Positions 1-9,330 of a stretch of 64,000 nucleotides of DNA are shown here, piece after piece. How positions within the stretch are numbered: position 1 is the first letter of the stretch; each line of letters begins with the position of its first letter. The stretch is taken from positions 434,001-498,000 of the forward strand of contig MU008175.1 of the NCBI GenBank assembly GCA_010909165.1, written 5' to 3'. The notes below the pieces were generated by a model. That model was not told the DNA's origin. It ran no database searches and was given only the letters and a program-made list of their open reading frames with translations. A program made the position numbers and the translations under genes. Source of the DNA: Anthoceros angustus (lineage: Eukaryota > Streptophyta > Anthocerotopsida > Anthocerotales > Anthocerotaceae).

Positions 1-93
1 ATAGCCAAACCATTTTGCAAAACAGTTTAACAAAGCGAAAACAAAATCAGTAACAGTGAAGGGGTAGGTATAGCCGAACCATTTTGCAAAACG
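1..93. repeat. Short direct repeat at window edge
   Basis: A roughly 23-bp segment at 1-24 recurs with one substitution at 70-93. No gene is visible before the tRNA. Function unknown. Confidence 0.5.
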
Positions 94-124
94 GAACGGA
101 TATCCACTTATATCTCCACATGAC

Positions 125-197
125 CGATCACACTGGGGATCGAACCCAGAATCTCTGGTTTCGTAGACCAGCGCCTTATCCATTGGGCCATGCGACC
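125..197 (-). tRNA. tRNA-Arg (anticodon ACG)
   Basis: On the minus strand the 73 nt fold as a complete cloverleaf. The 7-bp acceptor stem pairs throughout, using two G-U pairs. The anticodon stem CTGGT/ACCAG closes the loop CTACGAA, giving anticodon ACG. The T arm CTGGG-TTCGATC-CCCAG is intact and the discriminator base is G. It closely resembles known plant tRNA-Arg(ACG). ACG is read as ICG after deamination and decodes CGU, CGC and CGA. No intron is seen. Confidence 0.9.
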
Positions 198-279
198 CTC
201 CTCATATCCCGATTTTAAGTAAAATTGTCTTAATTAAAAAAATAAGTGCGACACAATTCCCATGATGTGCCTAAGTTTT

Positions 280-308
280 AAGCACCCCATCTAAGTACCG
301 ATCTAAGC
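280..308 (-). repeat. Fragment of a SINE-like interspersed repeat
   Basis: About 29 bp here are the reverse complement of a segment near 7834-7860 and 9134-9160, inside the repeat upstream of each psaN copy. Similarity fades on both sides, so only a fragment or a diverged copy is supported. Confidence 0.45.
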
Positions 309-656
309 CCACCCTCATACTTCCCAACCCAACTAATCCAACCTTTCCCCAACTGACCCACTTGGTTAAGCTTCAAGGTTTATTGAAAAATGTCACCCAC
401 TTGTCACCGTTTCATCCTGCCCCGCTTGATCGCTTGATCAAGTTCACGATATGGGCTGACCTGGCTAACCGGTACACTTCTTGGCCGGTTTTCTCTTTCA
501 CTGAATCATGAATTTGATCCGGTTGCTCCTTCCTTTCCCCTGGATATCCACCCTCTGAGTCGTATGTAACCGTGATCCACCTAACCGTGATTTCGTCGTT
601 AAAGCGTGTAAACGTTAAAAGTAGACCAAGTGAACGTAGGGGCCACGACCCGGGCC

Positions 657-730
657 CGATCACACTGGGGACTGAACCCAGAGTCTCTGGCTTCGTGTAC
701 TCGCACCTTGTTCATTGGGCCATGCCAGAC
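657..730 (-). pseudogene. Decayed tRNA-Arg(ACG) copy
   Basis: This segment aligns end to end with the tRNA-Arg at 125-197. Its anticodon stem is broken, its T loop is altered and its acceptor stem no longer pairs fully. It is best read as a tRNA pseudogene, or a tRNA-derived fragment, from the same local cluster. Confidence 0.7.
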
Positions 731-784
731 GTATCTTGCAAAACGCGCAGGATCGGAAATTCGTTGCTACCTCGCAATGGAGAA

Positions 785-857
785 CGAGCACACTGGGTGT
801 CAAATCCAGAATCTCTGGTTTCGTAAATCAGCGCCTCATCCATTGCGCCATGCGACC
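785..857 (-). pseudogene. Second decayed tRNA-Arg(ACG) copy
   Basis: These 73 nt keep the anticodon loop (TTACGAA, anticodon ACG) and the D arm. The acceptor stem has a mismatch at the third pair, the anticodon stem carries a changed base, and the T loop has lost the canonical TTC. It is the least damaged of the two extra copies, but the T-arm changes make it unlikely to be a functional tRNA. Confidence 0.65.
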
Positions 858-1236
858 ACCGCAGCAACAGAGTTCTCACCCTCTTGAAAGTCACCTGTTT
901 CCCGGTCCTCCGATCAACACAAAACAAACAGGCCATCAGCAAGAAAGCATCCCTTCACTGCTACTGCATGCCTCGGAACATCGCGATTTCTCAAAAGAGC
1001 CATTGCGCAAACGGAAGCACAGTCCATACCCACCTCAATGAACCAAGTGTACCCTAGCTGGAGCGCTCTCTTCACTCCCTGGTGGTCCTGCCTACTGGAC
1101 AACGGATTGCAAACCGGAAATCGTCTCGGCGAGGCCGCATTTGTGGCCGAAGAACGGCATCCCGGGAGGGGGCCCTGCATGCTGGACCTAAGGTTGATGA
1201 AGCACTGAGCTGGCCACTGCATCAGTCCAAGCCACA

Positions 1237-2409
1237 TTATTCCGAGTGCTCGCCGGAGCTGCTGTCCAACCACCTGAGGATCTCCTCTGAGTCTAAGCTG
1301 CTCTCCTCCTCTGCATCTGCAGGCCTCGATCTGCTGTTCCCCGGGATGCTCACCTCCTCTGCATCTGCAGGCCTCGATTCGCTGTTCCCCGAGCTGCCGC
1401 TCTCCCTAGAACTGCCGCTCTCCCCCGAAATGCCGCTCCCACCTGAGCTGCCGCTCCCACCCGAGCTGCCGCTCCCCTGAGCTGCGGCTCCCCGAGCTGC
1501 TGCTCCCCGAGCTGCCGCTCCCCGAGCTGCTCCCCGAGCTGCCGCTCCCCGAGCTGCTGCTACCCCTGAGCTGCCGCTCTCCCCTGAGCTGCTCTCCTCC
1601 TCCTCTCCATCTGCAGACCTCGATCTGCTCTCCTCCTCTGCATCTTCAGGCTGGATGTCGGAGGGTGCAGAAGCCAACGTGGTCTCCGGCGCTTCCTCGT
1701 CATCAGTGACTTCGATTTCCTCTTCCACAATTTCATATTCCTCATTCAGAAGCTTGTCGGCCATGAACATGCCCACTGTCAGATATTCCTCCACTTGCGA
1801 CACCATCGCTGGATCCGTTTTTGCTCTGAGCAGCTTAGAATCCGATGATTCACGGAAACGCAGCATTCTGGCGGACCGCATGGCACGCGTGAGACCGTGT
1901 CTGGCCTTGTGCGACCGATCTGGTGGCCATTCATATGTCTCGGGCTTCTCCTGCTCGTCTGCTGTCGGATTTGGATTCTCGGGCGCCTTCTGCTTCGACT
2001 CCTGCTTGTCTACTGCCGGATTTGAATCCCCGGGCTCTTGCTCCTTCGTTTCCTGCTTACTTGCTGGCGGATTTGAATTCCAGGGTTCTTGCTCCTTCGA
2101 CTCCTGCTTGTTGCCTGCTGGCGGGATCGGCTTGCCGGGCCCCCTCACTATGATGATCTGGCCGATATCAGCTATTTTCACCAAATTCTCGTCGTCATAG
2201 GTTGCATAGGATTCCACTATGGTTGGCAGGTCGAGCAGTGCCGCCGGGAATGACTCGTCTCCAATCACGAACGTGCCAGTTCGCCCATCTTCCGTGAAAA
2301 ACAGATCGATGGACTTGTCATTTCCCACGGCAGGCTCATCGTCGAGAACGCGGCTCAGGCGAGCCGCCAGGGCCTTGTCCCGAACGCGCAGAATGAATAT
2401 TTCTTCCAT
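1237..2409 (-). CDS. TAF7: TFIID subunit 7 (TAF7/TAFII55 family)
   Basis: This is a subunit of the general transcription factor TFIID, acting in the nucleus at RNA polymerase II promoters. The N-terminus has the TAFII55 signature: MEEIFILRV at the start, then DLFFTEDGRTGTF, FPAALLDLPTIVES, and a KIADIGQIIIV segment by about residue 90. The family's HGLT...MRSARMLRFRE block comes later. Between them are three 17-residue tandem repeats built on KQESKEQEP. The C-terminal third is low complexity: Gly-Ala-Ala-Arg and Gly-Ser runs plus three copies of an SRPADAEEE-like unit. The start at 2409 is chosen because MEEIF matches the family start; an in-frame Met six codons upstream is less likely. It is intronless as read, 390 aa. 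RRP43 lies upstream on the same strand with 188 bp between its stop and this start. Confidence 0.9.
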   Translation of the reverse strand: MEEIFILRVRDKALAARLSRVLDDEPAVGNDKSIDLFFTEDGRTGTFVIGDESFPAALLDLPTIVESYATYDDENLVKIADIGQIIIVRGPGKPIPPAGNKQESKEQEPWNSNPPASKQETKEQEPGDSNPAVDKQESKQKAPENPNPTADEQEKPETYEWPPDRSHKARHGLTRAMRSARMLRFRESSDSKLLRAKTDPAMVSQVEEYLTVGMFMADKLLNEEYEIVEEEIEVTDDEEAPETTLASAPSDIQPEDAEEESRSRSADGEEEESSSGESGSSGVAAARGAAARGAARGAAARGAAARGAAAQGSGSSGGSGSSGGSGISGESGSSRESGSSGNSESRPADAEEVSIPGNSRSRPADAEEESSLDSEEILRWLDSSSGEHSE

Positions 2410-2597
2410 GCTGATCACCCACAGCACTACACCGTAAATTCCATGATCACCTGACCCCGATGTCTGTGTTTATGCAGCGTCCATTCCTACAAGCACTAAA
2501 TTCTTCGCAACGGGAATTTCTCGAATCGTCTCAGTCGCAACCCCTCCACCTTCCACTATAAAATCTGCGACTCTTGGGTCTGAGAATCTACCAACGG

Positions 2598-4242
2598 CTA
2601 CCCCGAGAAGGCCTGATCCAACATCTTCGACACCTCCTTCAACCTTGCCCTTGTTAAAGCAATACAATCCTGCAAAGGCAGAGGACACCTCACATAAACT
2701 CATAACATTGAACCTATTGTCACACAGAACAGAGGTACTTGGGAAGAAAGCAAGGGTACTTGGACATGCCTGAAGCGTTGCAGTAGAGGTACAAGTTGCT
2801 CCTCCTGGTTTGTACATGGCAATTAGCCTACCGGTGAGGTCAAGAGAGATTGTTACCGTGGTCTGCAAAATGGACTCCTCCTCGGCTGATGGATCAGCTA
2901 AAAGGTGCTTCTTGTGCAGAGCACACGTCAAGGCCACAGGAATGGCTCCTAGTTGCAAGCCTTTGGCTGCTGTTCTTTGCAGCTTTGCGTCTTCTGGATT
3001 TGCATCAGTCATTTCTTGATCTGCACCGTTGTCTGCTTGTTTACCACCTTGGATAGAGGTGCGTGGAAGTACTTTGCCGTCCTTGGTGACTAGAACAGAT
3101 GGCAATTGGACTGCACATAAAGATTCCAGCTTAAGCGACAACGAGAGACAAACGTAATTAGCATTGAACCAACGTCCTTCACTGCAAAATAATAATACGT
3201 ACGGTGCATCAACGAAGCTACAGAAGCAAGTAGAGCTGCGTCCAGAAGTGATCCATCAGCATCCAAGCAACAAATATCCTGCACCATTCACACAACAATG
3301 GATTATCAGTTTGCTTTCCAGACAGGCACGGACAACTTACCTCCTCGAAGCTATTAGAAGACATACCAAATAGGCCATCCAAGCAGCTTTGCCCTTAGCT
3401 ATACACAAGCTCCGTAGATCCACCATCTCGGAACTGTATTACCAGCCACACTGTAAGAAATAATGAAGACAAAGAGAGCACATTCAATCAATTAAACAAA
3501 CCAACAGACAACTCCAAAACCTATCATCCTCACGCACTCAGGAGGCCTTGTGCCAGCCATACATTGAAACCAACCCACCTGAGAATAATGTTCTGAAGCT
3601 GCTCTGCAATACAGCTTGCTTGGTCCACAGGCCTACCAGGTCTTACAAGAGGAGAGCAGATGGGGGGCATCTGGAAGTCCACCGCTGCAAGCTTCCATGA
3701 CAAGTATAACCACTGAATACTGCGGTGATCCAACGCACGCTTGTGACAACCCGAAAAAAGCCTACAGCTCACATCTTGCACATTCAGGTGAGCAGACATA
3801 CCAATCTTCCCTGCTTCAGGTGCCTCAGCAGAGGGAGCCATAACCTCTAGCTTCACTGCAGCAATCATGGTCTGCACACCCAGCACCAAACATTTGCATT
3901 GAAGCAGCAGTTCCGAGCAGGAGAAAAGAGCAAGCACTTGACCCGAAACTCACAGTGTTGCCGAGCTTAACCAAGGCTGATCCATCTGCCGTGGGTATAG
4001 CACCTGCATTACAGCTTTCCAGCCTTGTAAGCTCTATCTAGCCTTCACAGAACCTTGTGCAAAGATCCAAAATATAGCTGCCATCTCTCCATACCGATGG
4101 AAATGGACGTAGTGCGGGCACGGCCCAGAGGACGGCCATCTGGGCGCACCCCGGCCTCCAGATACCGCTCGTAGAATTGGAGTGGGTAGAGCCGCCGAAA
4201 CGCCTCTACTTCCAAGTCGGAGGAGATATCCGCCGCTGGCAT
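2598..4242 (-). CDS. RRP43: Exosome complex component RRP43 (RNase PH fold)
   Basis: This is a core ring subunit of the RNA exosome, which degrades and trims RNA from the 3' end in nucleus and cytoplasm. The model has eight exons: 4242-4095, 4003-3954, 3871-3802, 3684-3579, 3433-3367, 3278-3203, 3110-2770 and 2669-2598. Phases agree throughout and give 309 aa, close to the usual plant length. Family motifs include GVRPDGRPLGRAR (exon 1), the segment ending VDFQMPPICSP with LVRPGRP (exon 4), ICCLDADGSLLDAALLA (exon 6) and LHKKHLLADPSAEEE (exon 7). As in eukaryotic RRP43 generally, it is expected to be structural rather than catalytic. Intron 7 (2769-2670) starts with GC rather than GT. Without that splice, translation would run on to 2470 with about 100 residues unlike the family. 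With it, the protein ends in the expected DCIALTRARLKE helix. Confidence 0.9.
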
Positions 4243-4903
4243 CGGGAACCAAATTCACGCGCCACGCTCAGCTGCGAGAGCAAGGGCAAAGGCAGGGCGC
4301 GGTAAGCTCAGCTTGCGACCGCCGCTACCGGCAGTTTCCGAGGAACGGCCATGTCATAGAGCATATCTAGGTCGACTCTGTTTCAACATCACAGACGTCT
4401 TTCGATGGTGCTCGCAGTTCGAGGATGCTGAAGCCTTGCCGCTCGGATTGCGTGAAAGCCCATGTGAGCTGCTGCTGGGGTGAGTGTTTCCATATGCGAG
4501 AGGGGAGATCGATGGCCCGTCCAGAGAGTCCTCGTGCTGGGTCCCGGAAATTCTGGACCAAACGCCCAAGAAATGGTAAGGCTTCAAGCTCTCTCGGTGA
4601 TGGCGTCTGCTCCTGAGGTTGTGGGTCTCTTTAGGAGGAGTCCTGAGTGCGAGGTGCTGTGCAGGAGATCCGTAGTGCTGCCAGAGGCCGAAATTGGAAG
4701 GTGGTGCTTGGATGAAGGCACGGACAAGGTTAGATCATGGTGGAATTATGGGCGTTGGTCTTGGGTGCTTGACGCAGAGGGGCTGCTGGGTCTTGCCCTC
4801 ATCTGCATGACCCAGGAAGTGTGATGTGGTTGCAGGATTTTGTCGGCGCATTGGTTTGGGATGCGGGGATGTCGGTAGGTAGCAGAAGCTGCAGCCACAT
4901 GCG

Positions 4904-6490
4904 TTGGTGAAGATGGAAAGGCAGATGAATGGGTGGGAGGGGGTACAGAGGCAGGGGCAGGGCATAGCGGATCAGTTCGGGTCGCTTGCGCAAGGTCTGG
5001 GCCATGTGCTTCAGAGCCATGTGTTGGTGGGGATTCCGTTTATCAGGTCGGACGGAGGCTCTGCGGTGGCTTCGGACACAAGCAAGCCTTGTGTGAATGG
5101 TGGACCTGAGTATGAGCTGCAGTACAACGCAGGGCGGAGGGGCTGGAACTGGCCTTCTTCTCCGTCGGATGGGCATGTTGGGCGGTGTGACTGGGTGGGG
5201 TTGGAGAAAGATTTGAAGTTCCAGGGAGCAGAGAAGAAAGAGCCTGCTGGTCAAGGCTCGGCGTTGAACGAGCTTGGTAGTCGGCTTGGGCAAGCTGGGG
5301 CAGAAATAGGGGCGTGTATTGGGGACTTGGTAGGTCAGGTTGTCCGTCACCTCCCGAACCCTTTCCACTCCGGGATGGCTTCTGAGGCAACGACTATGAA
5401 GAGCTTTTTGGATGCAAGGGATTTGGCTTACTCTGCAGATGATCGGACCAGCGAGCTGGTAGTAGGGGAATGGCAAGATACGTCAGCCAAGGTGCAGAGC
5501 GTTGGTATAGAATACAGGGTCAAGGATCCCAGCCAGCTTGGACAGCACCAAGGGGAAATCCAGGATATGTCTCAAGACGAGCTGCTGGCCATCATAGCCA
5601 AGTCTCATGGCCAGCTTCATAAACAGGGTAGTGTGACGGTGACCACGACATACGACAGCAGAACGCAGGACATTGAGAGTTCAATAGTTGCCAGAGGAGA
5701 TTTATGGCGTGCAGAGGCATCTCATGGGGGTTCATCTGGGAATGGAACCTCCTCTCCACTCTTCTTGTTGCAGGTTGGGCCCATTCTGTTTGTGCGGGAT
5801 ACCACCCTCCTCATCCCTGTGCACCTGTCAAAGCAGCATTTACTGTGGTATGGGTTCGACAGGAAGAACAGCCAGCACTCTCTCTGCCCTGCAATATGGT
5901 CCAAGCATCGGCGATGGCTTCTCATGTCAATGATCTGCCTGAATCCACTGACCTGTTCTTTTCTGGATCTCCAGTTTCCCAACGGGCAAATGACTTATGT
6001 TGCAGGTGAAGGTGTGACAGGAAGTGCTTTTGTTCCAGCCCTTGGCGGCCTTCTGCAAGCTCAAGGGAGGCATCCTGGTAACACCAGATTAAGTTACTCT
6101 ATCAAAAATAGGTGGGGAACTAGGAACACAGTGTCTGTGCAGCTGCCCGACCGGTCGCTGTCTCTCAACGCCACGCACCCTCTCGTGTGGAAGAGATCAG
6201 GGATGATGTATCGGCCAACTATACAGCTAAGCTTGACATCAACTGTGGGAGATCGGAATGAAGGTTGGAAGGGTGAAGTCATACACTCGCCAAAGGAGAA
6301 ACTGAGTTGGGGATGCGGCTGCTCTTATTCCTCTGAGCTTCATGCTTTTGCGAGCTTGTCGCTGGGAAGGTCGAAAAGGAATGGTGATCACACAGGCAGC
6401 TCTGGTTTCGTGTTGCAAGTGGAGGCTCCTCTGGAAAATCTCAGGAGGGCTTCTTTCTCCGTTCAACTAAATAGCGGTGTGGAGTTCTAG
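4904..6490 (+). CDS. Conserved plant protein of unknown function
   Basis: This is an open frame of 528 codons. The C-terminal half, about residue 285 on, has segments that look conserved among plants: VGPILFVRDTTLLIPVHL, LLWYGFDRKN, LCPAIWSKHRRWLLMSMICL, LQFPNGQMTYVAGEGVTGSAF, and the ending ASLSLGRSKRNGD...VQLNSGVEF. Alternating short amphipathic strands with a final aromatic residue suggest a beta-barrel or beta-sheet outer-membrane-like domain, but this is inference. The N-terminal half includes FGSLAQGLGHVLQ and a HLPNPFHSGM segment. The start at 4904 is only the first Met in frame. An upstream exon ending at a GT near 4567 is possible. The family is not named here because I do not recognise it with certainty. 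Confidence 0.65.
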   Translation: MVKMERQMNGWEGVQRQGQGIADQFGSLAQGLGHVLQSHVLVGIPFIRSDGGSAVASDTSKPCVNGGPEYELQYNAGRRGWNWPSSPSDGHVGRCDWVGLEKDLKFQGAEKKEPAGQGSALNELGSRLGQAGAEIGACIGDLVGQVVRHLPNPFHSGMASEATTMKSFLDARDLAYSADDRTSELVVGEWQDTSAKVQSVGIEYRVKDPSQLGQHQGEIQDMSQDELLAIIAKSHGQLHKQGSVTVTTTYDSRTQDIESSIVARGDLWRAEASHGGSSGNGTSSPLFLLQVGPILFVRDTTLLIPVHLSKQHLLWYGFDRKNSQHSLCPAIWSKHRRWLLMSMICLNPLTCSFLDLQFPNGQMTYVAGEGVTGSAFVPALGGLLQAQGRHPGNTRLSYSIKNRWGTRNTVSVQLPDRSLSLNATHPLVWKRSGMMYRPTIQLSLTSTVGDRNEGWKGEVIHSPKEKLSWGCGCSYSSELHAFASLSLGRSKRNGDHTGSSGFVLQVEAPLENLRRASFSVQLNSGVEF

Positions 6491-6924
6491 TGAAGTCTTG
6501 CTACGTGGACATGAAAATTCGTCCATCTATCTTCTTGGTGCATGGGAGGGTTGGTCATTGAGGGCGTTAGTGTAAATATGTAAGGTGAAGTATGGTTCAT
6601 AGGCACCTTGGCACTCGCTGTACAGAGGTAGATATCGGTAGATGCTATGCCGTAGCTCAATTCTACATCCAGCCCGGACTTGTTCACTTGGTGTGTACTA
6701 AGTATTATCCGCTCGAATGCAGCCATTTCAGAAAATGACGCTGTATTCAGAGGTGCGACAAACAGACAGAGCCATCACTTCGGCGGAGGAACAGACGTAA
6801 ATCAAGTGCGCTGAGACATAGAAGGTGGACTTGGAGAACGAAGTGGGGGAAGAAAAGTGTGCCTGTTTGCAACGAGCGTGTCGTATATTCACATTCATAA
6901 TACAGGAGTGTGGAAACCTACAAT

Positions 6925-7593
6925 CTACCATTTCCAGAAAACATTAGATCCACACTTGTACTTGTCCTTGCCTTCGCACTCGAGGTCCAAATCGTCGCTC
7001 AAGAACTTGACTTTCTGTACACGGAACACATTCGAATGAGCAAACCGAGACGCATACTGTGGAAGGCAGTCACATGGCCTTGATTGCGTCGAGGCTTTAC
7101 CTTGAGCTTAGCAAGATCCTGGCATCCGGTGAAGTTCTCAGGGAATTTACAGGTTCCAAATTGGACAGTGTAAGCACGGGCAGTGTTGGCTCCGCTGGTG
7201 GCCAACCTTTTCTTGTCGTTCAATTCCTGTGAAGGAGAGACGAAATGCTTGGAATCAGCGCACGGTGGAAGACGAAAAGTGGCAAAGATTCTCGTGCGCA
7301 CAACAGGTGACACCAACCTTGTTTGCCGCGCTCTTTGCCAGCAAGTCCTCGACCAAACCGGCCTTGGCCTGCCCCACGGATAGAACGCCTCCAGCCAAAG
7401 TTAGAGCCGCCAAGCCTAGCAAGCGCCTCCTGCTAGCGGTCTCCTCCTGCTGGCCTGCGCTGGCCCTGACGGAAACGCGGGCCGGGGCCGACACAACGGC
7501 GTGCGACGACGCAACACTGACATCGCGCGCGGAAGTAATCGCCGCGGACGACGAGATGGCGGCAGTCGACCCGAGGAAGGTGGTGGATGCCAT
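6925..7593 (-). CDS. PSAN: Photosystem I reaction centre subunit N precursor
   Basis: PsaN is a lumenal extrinsic subunit of photosystem I, involved in docking plastocyanin. Three exons, 7593-7318, 7226-7101 and 7014-6925, give 163 aa. Residues 1 to about 50 are a Ser/Ala/Val-rich chloroplast transit peptide. A twin-arginine-like RRR followed by LLGLAALTLAGGVLSVG and an AKA cleavage site form a thylakoid lumen signal. The mature part begins GLVEDLLAKSAANK and continues with ELNDKKRLATSGAN, RAYTVQFGTCKFPENFTG, and ends KCGSNVFWKW, all family hallmarks including the paired cysteines. Upstream, around 7712-7750, are a CCAAT element and a GATA-containing palindrome that could be promoter elements. 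Confidence 0.95.
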
Positions 7594-7779
7594 GGCTGCA
7601 GCTGCCGTGTCGTGCTAAAGCTCAGTTGCGCAGTCTTGCACCTTACAGTGCCCTCCCGCAAGTCTGCCAGGACTAAAGAGCACCCTTCCACCGGAAAGCG
7701 CCGGTCAGACCCGCAGCCAATGGACGCGCCACATTCAGGATAGGCCTATCTGCCTCCGCGAGGTGCGCGACCGTGGTGG

Positions 7780-7982
7780 CCAAGCCTCTTAGGCCAAATG
7801 GACACACATAACGTGGTTATTAAGCATCCTGCGCTTGGATCGGTACTTAGATGGGGTGCCTAAAGGAATGGATGCCCTTGGTGCAAGTAGCTTAGGCTGG
7901 TACAAGTTGTTAAGTACCAAGTCCCATGACGGAAATCCGTCCTTAGTGGACTTAAATAAAATTCTTCTTCTTCTTCTCTTCA
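7780..7982 (+). repeat. SINE-like repeat with TTC-rich tail
   Basis: About 200 bp that ends in a run of TTC triplets. It recurs as part of the tandem duplication at about 9080-9283, and a 29-bp piece appears inverted at 280-308. A short non-coding unit with a simple 3' tail, present at an unrelated site, fits a SINE. No clear pol III A/B boxes were recognised, so the class is uncertain. Confidence 0.45.
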
Positions 7983-8225
7983 CTTTTCCATAATCTCACT
8001 TTTAACCTCTAAACGACCACCCCTATTTTTCAGAAAATGACGCTGTATTCAGAGGTGCGACAAACAGACAGAGCCATCACTTCGGCGGAGGAACAGACGT
8101 AAATCAAGTGCGCTGAGACATAGAAGGTGGACTTGGAGAACGAAGTGGGGAAGAAAAGTGTGCCTGTTTGCAACGAGCGTGTCGTATATTCACATTCATA
8201 ATACAGGAGTGTGGAAACCTACAAT

Positions 8226-8893
8226 CTACCATTTCCAGAAAACATTAGATCCACACTTGTACTTGTCCTTGCCTTCGCACTCGAGGTCCAAATCGTCGCT
8301 CAAGAACTTGACTTTCTGTACACGGAACACATTCGAATGAGCAAACCGAGACGCATACTGTGGAAGGCAGTCACATGGCCTTGATTGCGTCGAGGCTTTA
8401 CCTTGAGCTTAGCAAGATCCTGGCATCCGGTGAAGTTCTCAGGAATTTACAGGTTCCAAATTGGACAGTGTAAGCACGGGCAGTGTTGGCTCCGCTGGTG
8501 GCCAACCTTTTCTTGTCGTTCAATTCCTGTGAAGGAGAGACGAAATGCTTGGAATCAGCGCACGGTGGAAGACGAAAAGTGGCAAAGATTCTCGTGCGCA
8601 CAACAGGTGACACCAACCTTGTTTGCCGCGCTCTTTGCCAGCAAGTCCTCGACCAAACCGGCCTTGGCCTGCCCCACGGATAGAACGCCTCCAGCCAAAG
8701 TTAGAGCCGCCAAGCCTAGCAAGCGCCTCCTGCTAGCGGTCTCCTCCTGCTGGCCTGCGCTGGCCCTGACGGAAACGCGGGCCGGGGCCGACACAACGGC
8801 GTGCGACGACGCAACACTGACATCGCGCGCGGAAGTAATCGCCGCGGACGACGAGATGGCGGCAGTCGACCCGAGGAAGGTGGTGGATGCCAT
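8226..8893 (-). pseudogene. PSAN: Second psaN copy with frameshift
   Basis: This copy has the same three exons as the first (8893-8618, 8526-8402, 8315-8226) with identical splice sites. One G is missing in exon 2 near 8442, inside the codons for KFPENF. Translation therefore changes after GTCKF and the conserved second half is lost, including the terminal NVFWKW. The promoter region is the same as in copy 1. If the missing base is a homopolymer sequencing error, both copies would be functional genes encoding the same protein. Confidence 0.75.
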
Positions 8894-9330
8894 GGCTGCA
8901 GCTGCCGTGTCGTGCTAAAGCTCAGTTGCGCAGTCTTGCACCTTACAGTGCCCTCCCGCAAGTCTGCCAGGACTAAAGAGCACCCTTCCACCGGAAAGCG
9001 CCGGTCAGACCCGCAGCCAATGGACGCGCCACATTCAGGATAGGCCTATCTGCCTCCGCGAGGTGCGCGACCGTGGTGGCCAAGCCTCTTAGGCCAAATG
9101 GACACACATAACGTGGTTATTAAGCATCCTGCGCTTGGATCGGTACTTAGATGGGGTGCCTAAAGGGAATGGATGCCCTTGGTGCAAGTAGCTTAGGCTG
9201 GTACAAGTTGTTAAGTACCAAGTCCCATGACGGAAATCCGTCCTTAGTGGACTTAAATAAAATTCTTCTTCTTCTTCTCTTCACTTTTCCATAATCTCAC
9301 TTTTAACCTCTAAACGACCACCCCTATTTT

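Larger units (their letters stand above)
6729..9330. repeat. 1.3-kb direct tandem duplication containing psaN
   Basis: Positions 6729-8030 and 8031-9330 are almost identical head-to-tail copies. Each holds a psaN gene plus an upstream SINE-like repeat. The differences seen are homopolymer length changes, for example G5 versus G4 near 6845/8147, GGG versus GG near 7141/8442, and GG versus GGG near 7865/9165. This pattern fits either a very recent duplication or a consensus or assembly error. Confidence 0.9.

Noticed and set aside
1655-2200. 181-codon plus-strand frame opposite TAF7
   Set aside because: It is the antisense shadow of the recognised TAF7 coding sequence, with Ser/Cys-rich composition typical of shadows.
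2470-2769. RRP43 reading through to a stop at 2470
   Set aside because: The extra 100 residues match nothing in the family, while splicing a GC-AG intron restores the expected C-terminal helix and length.
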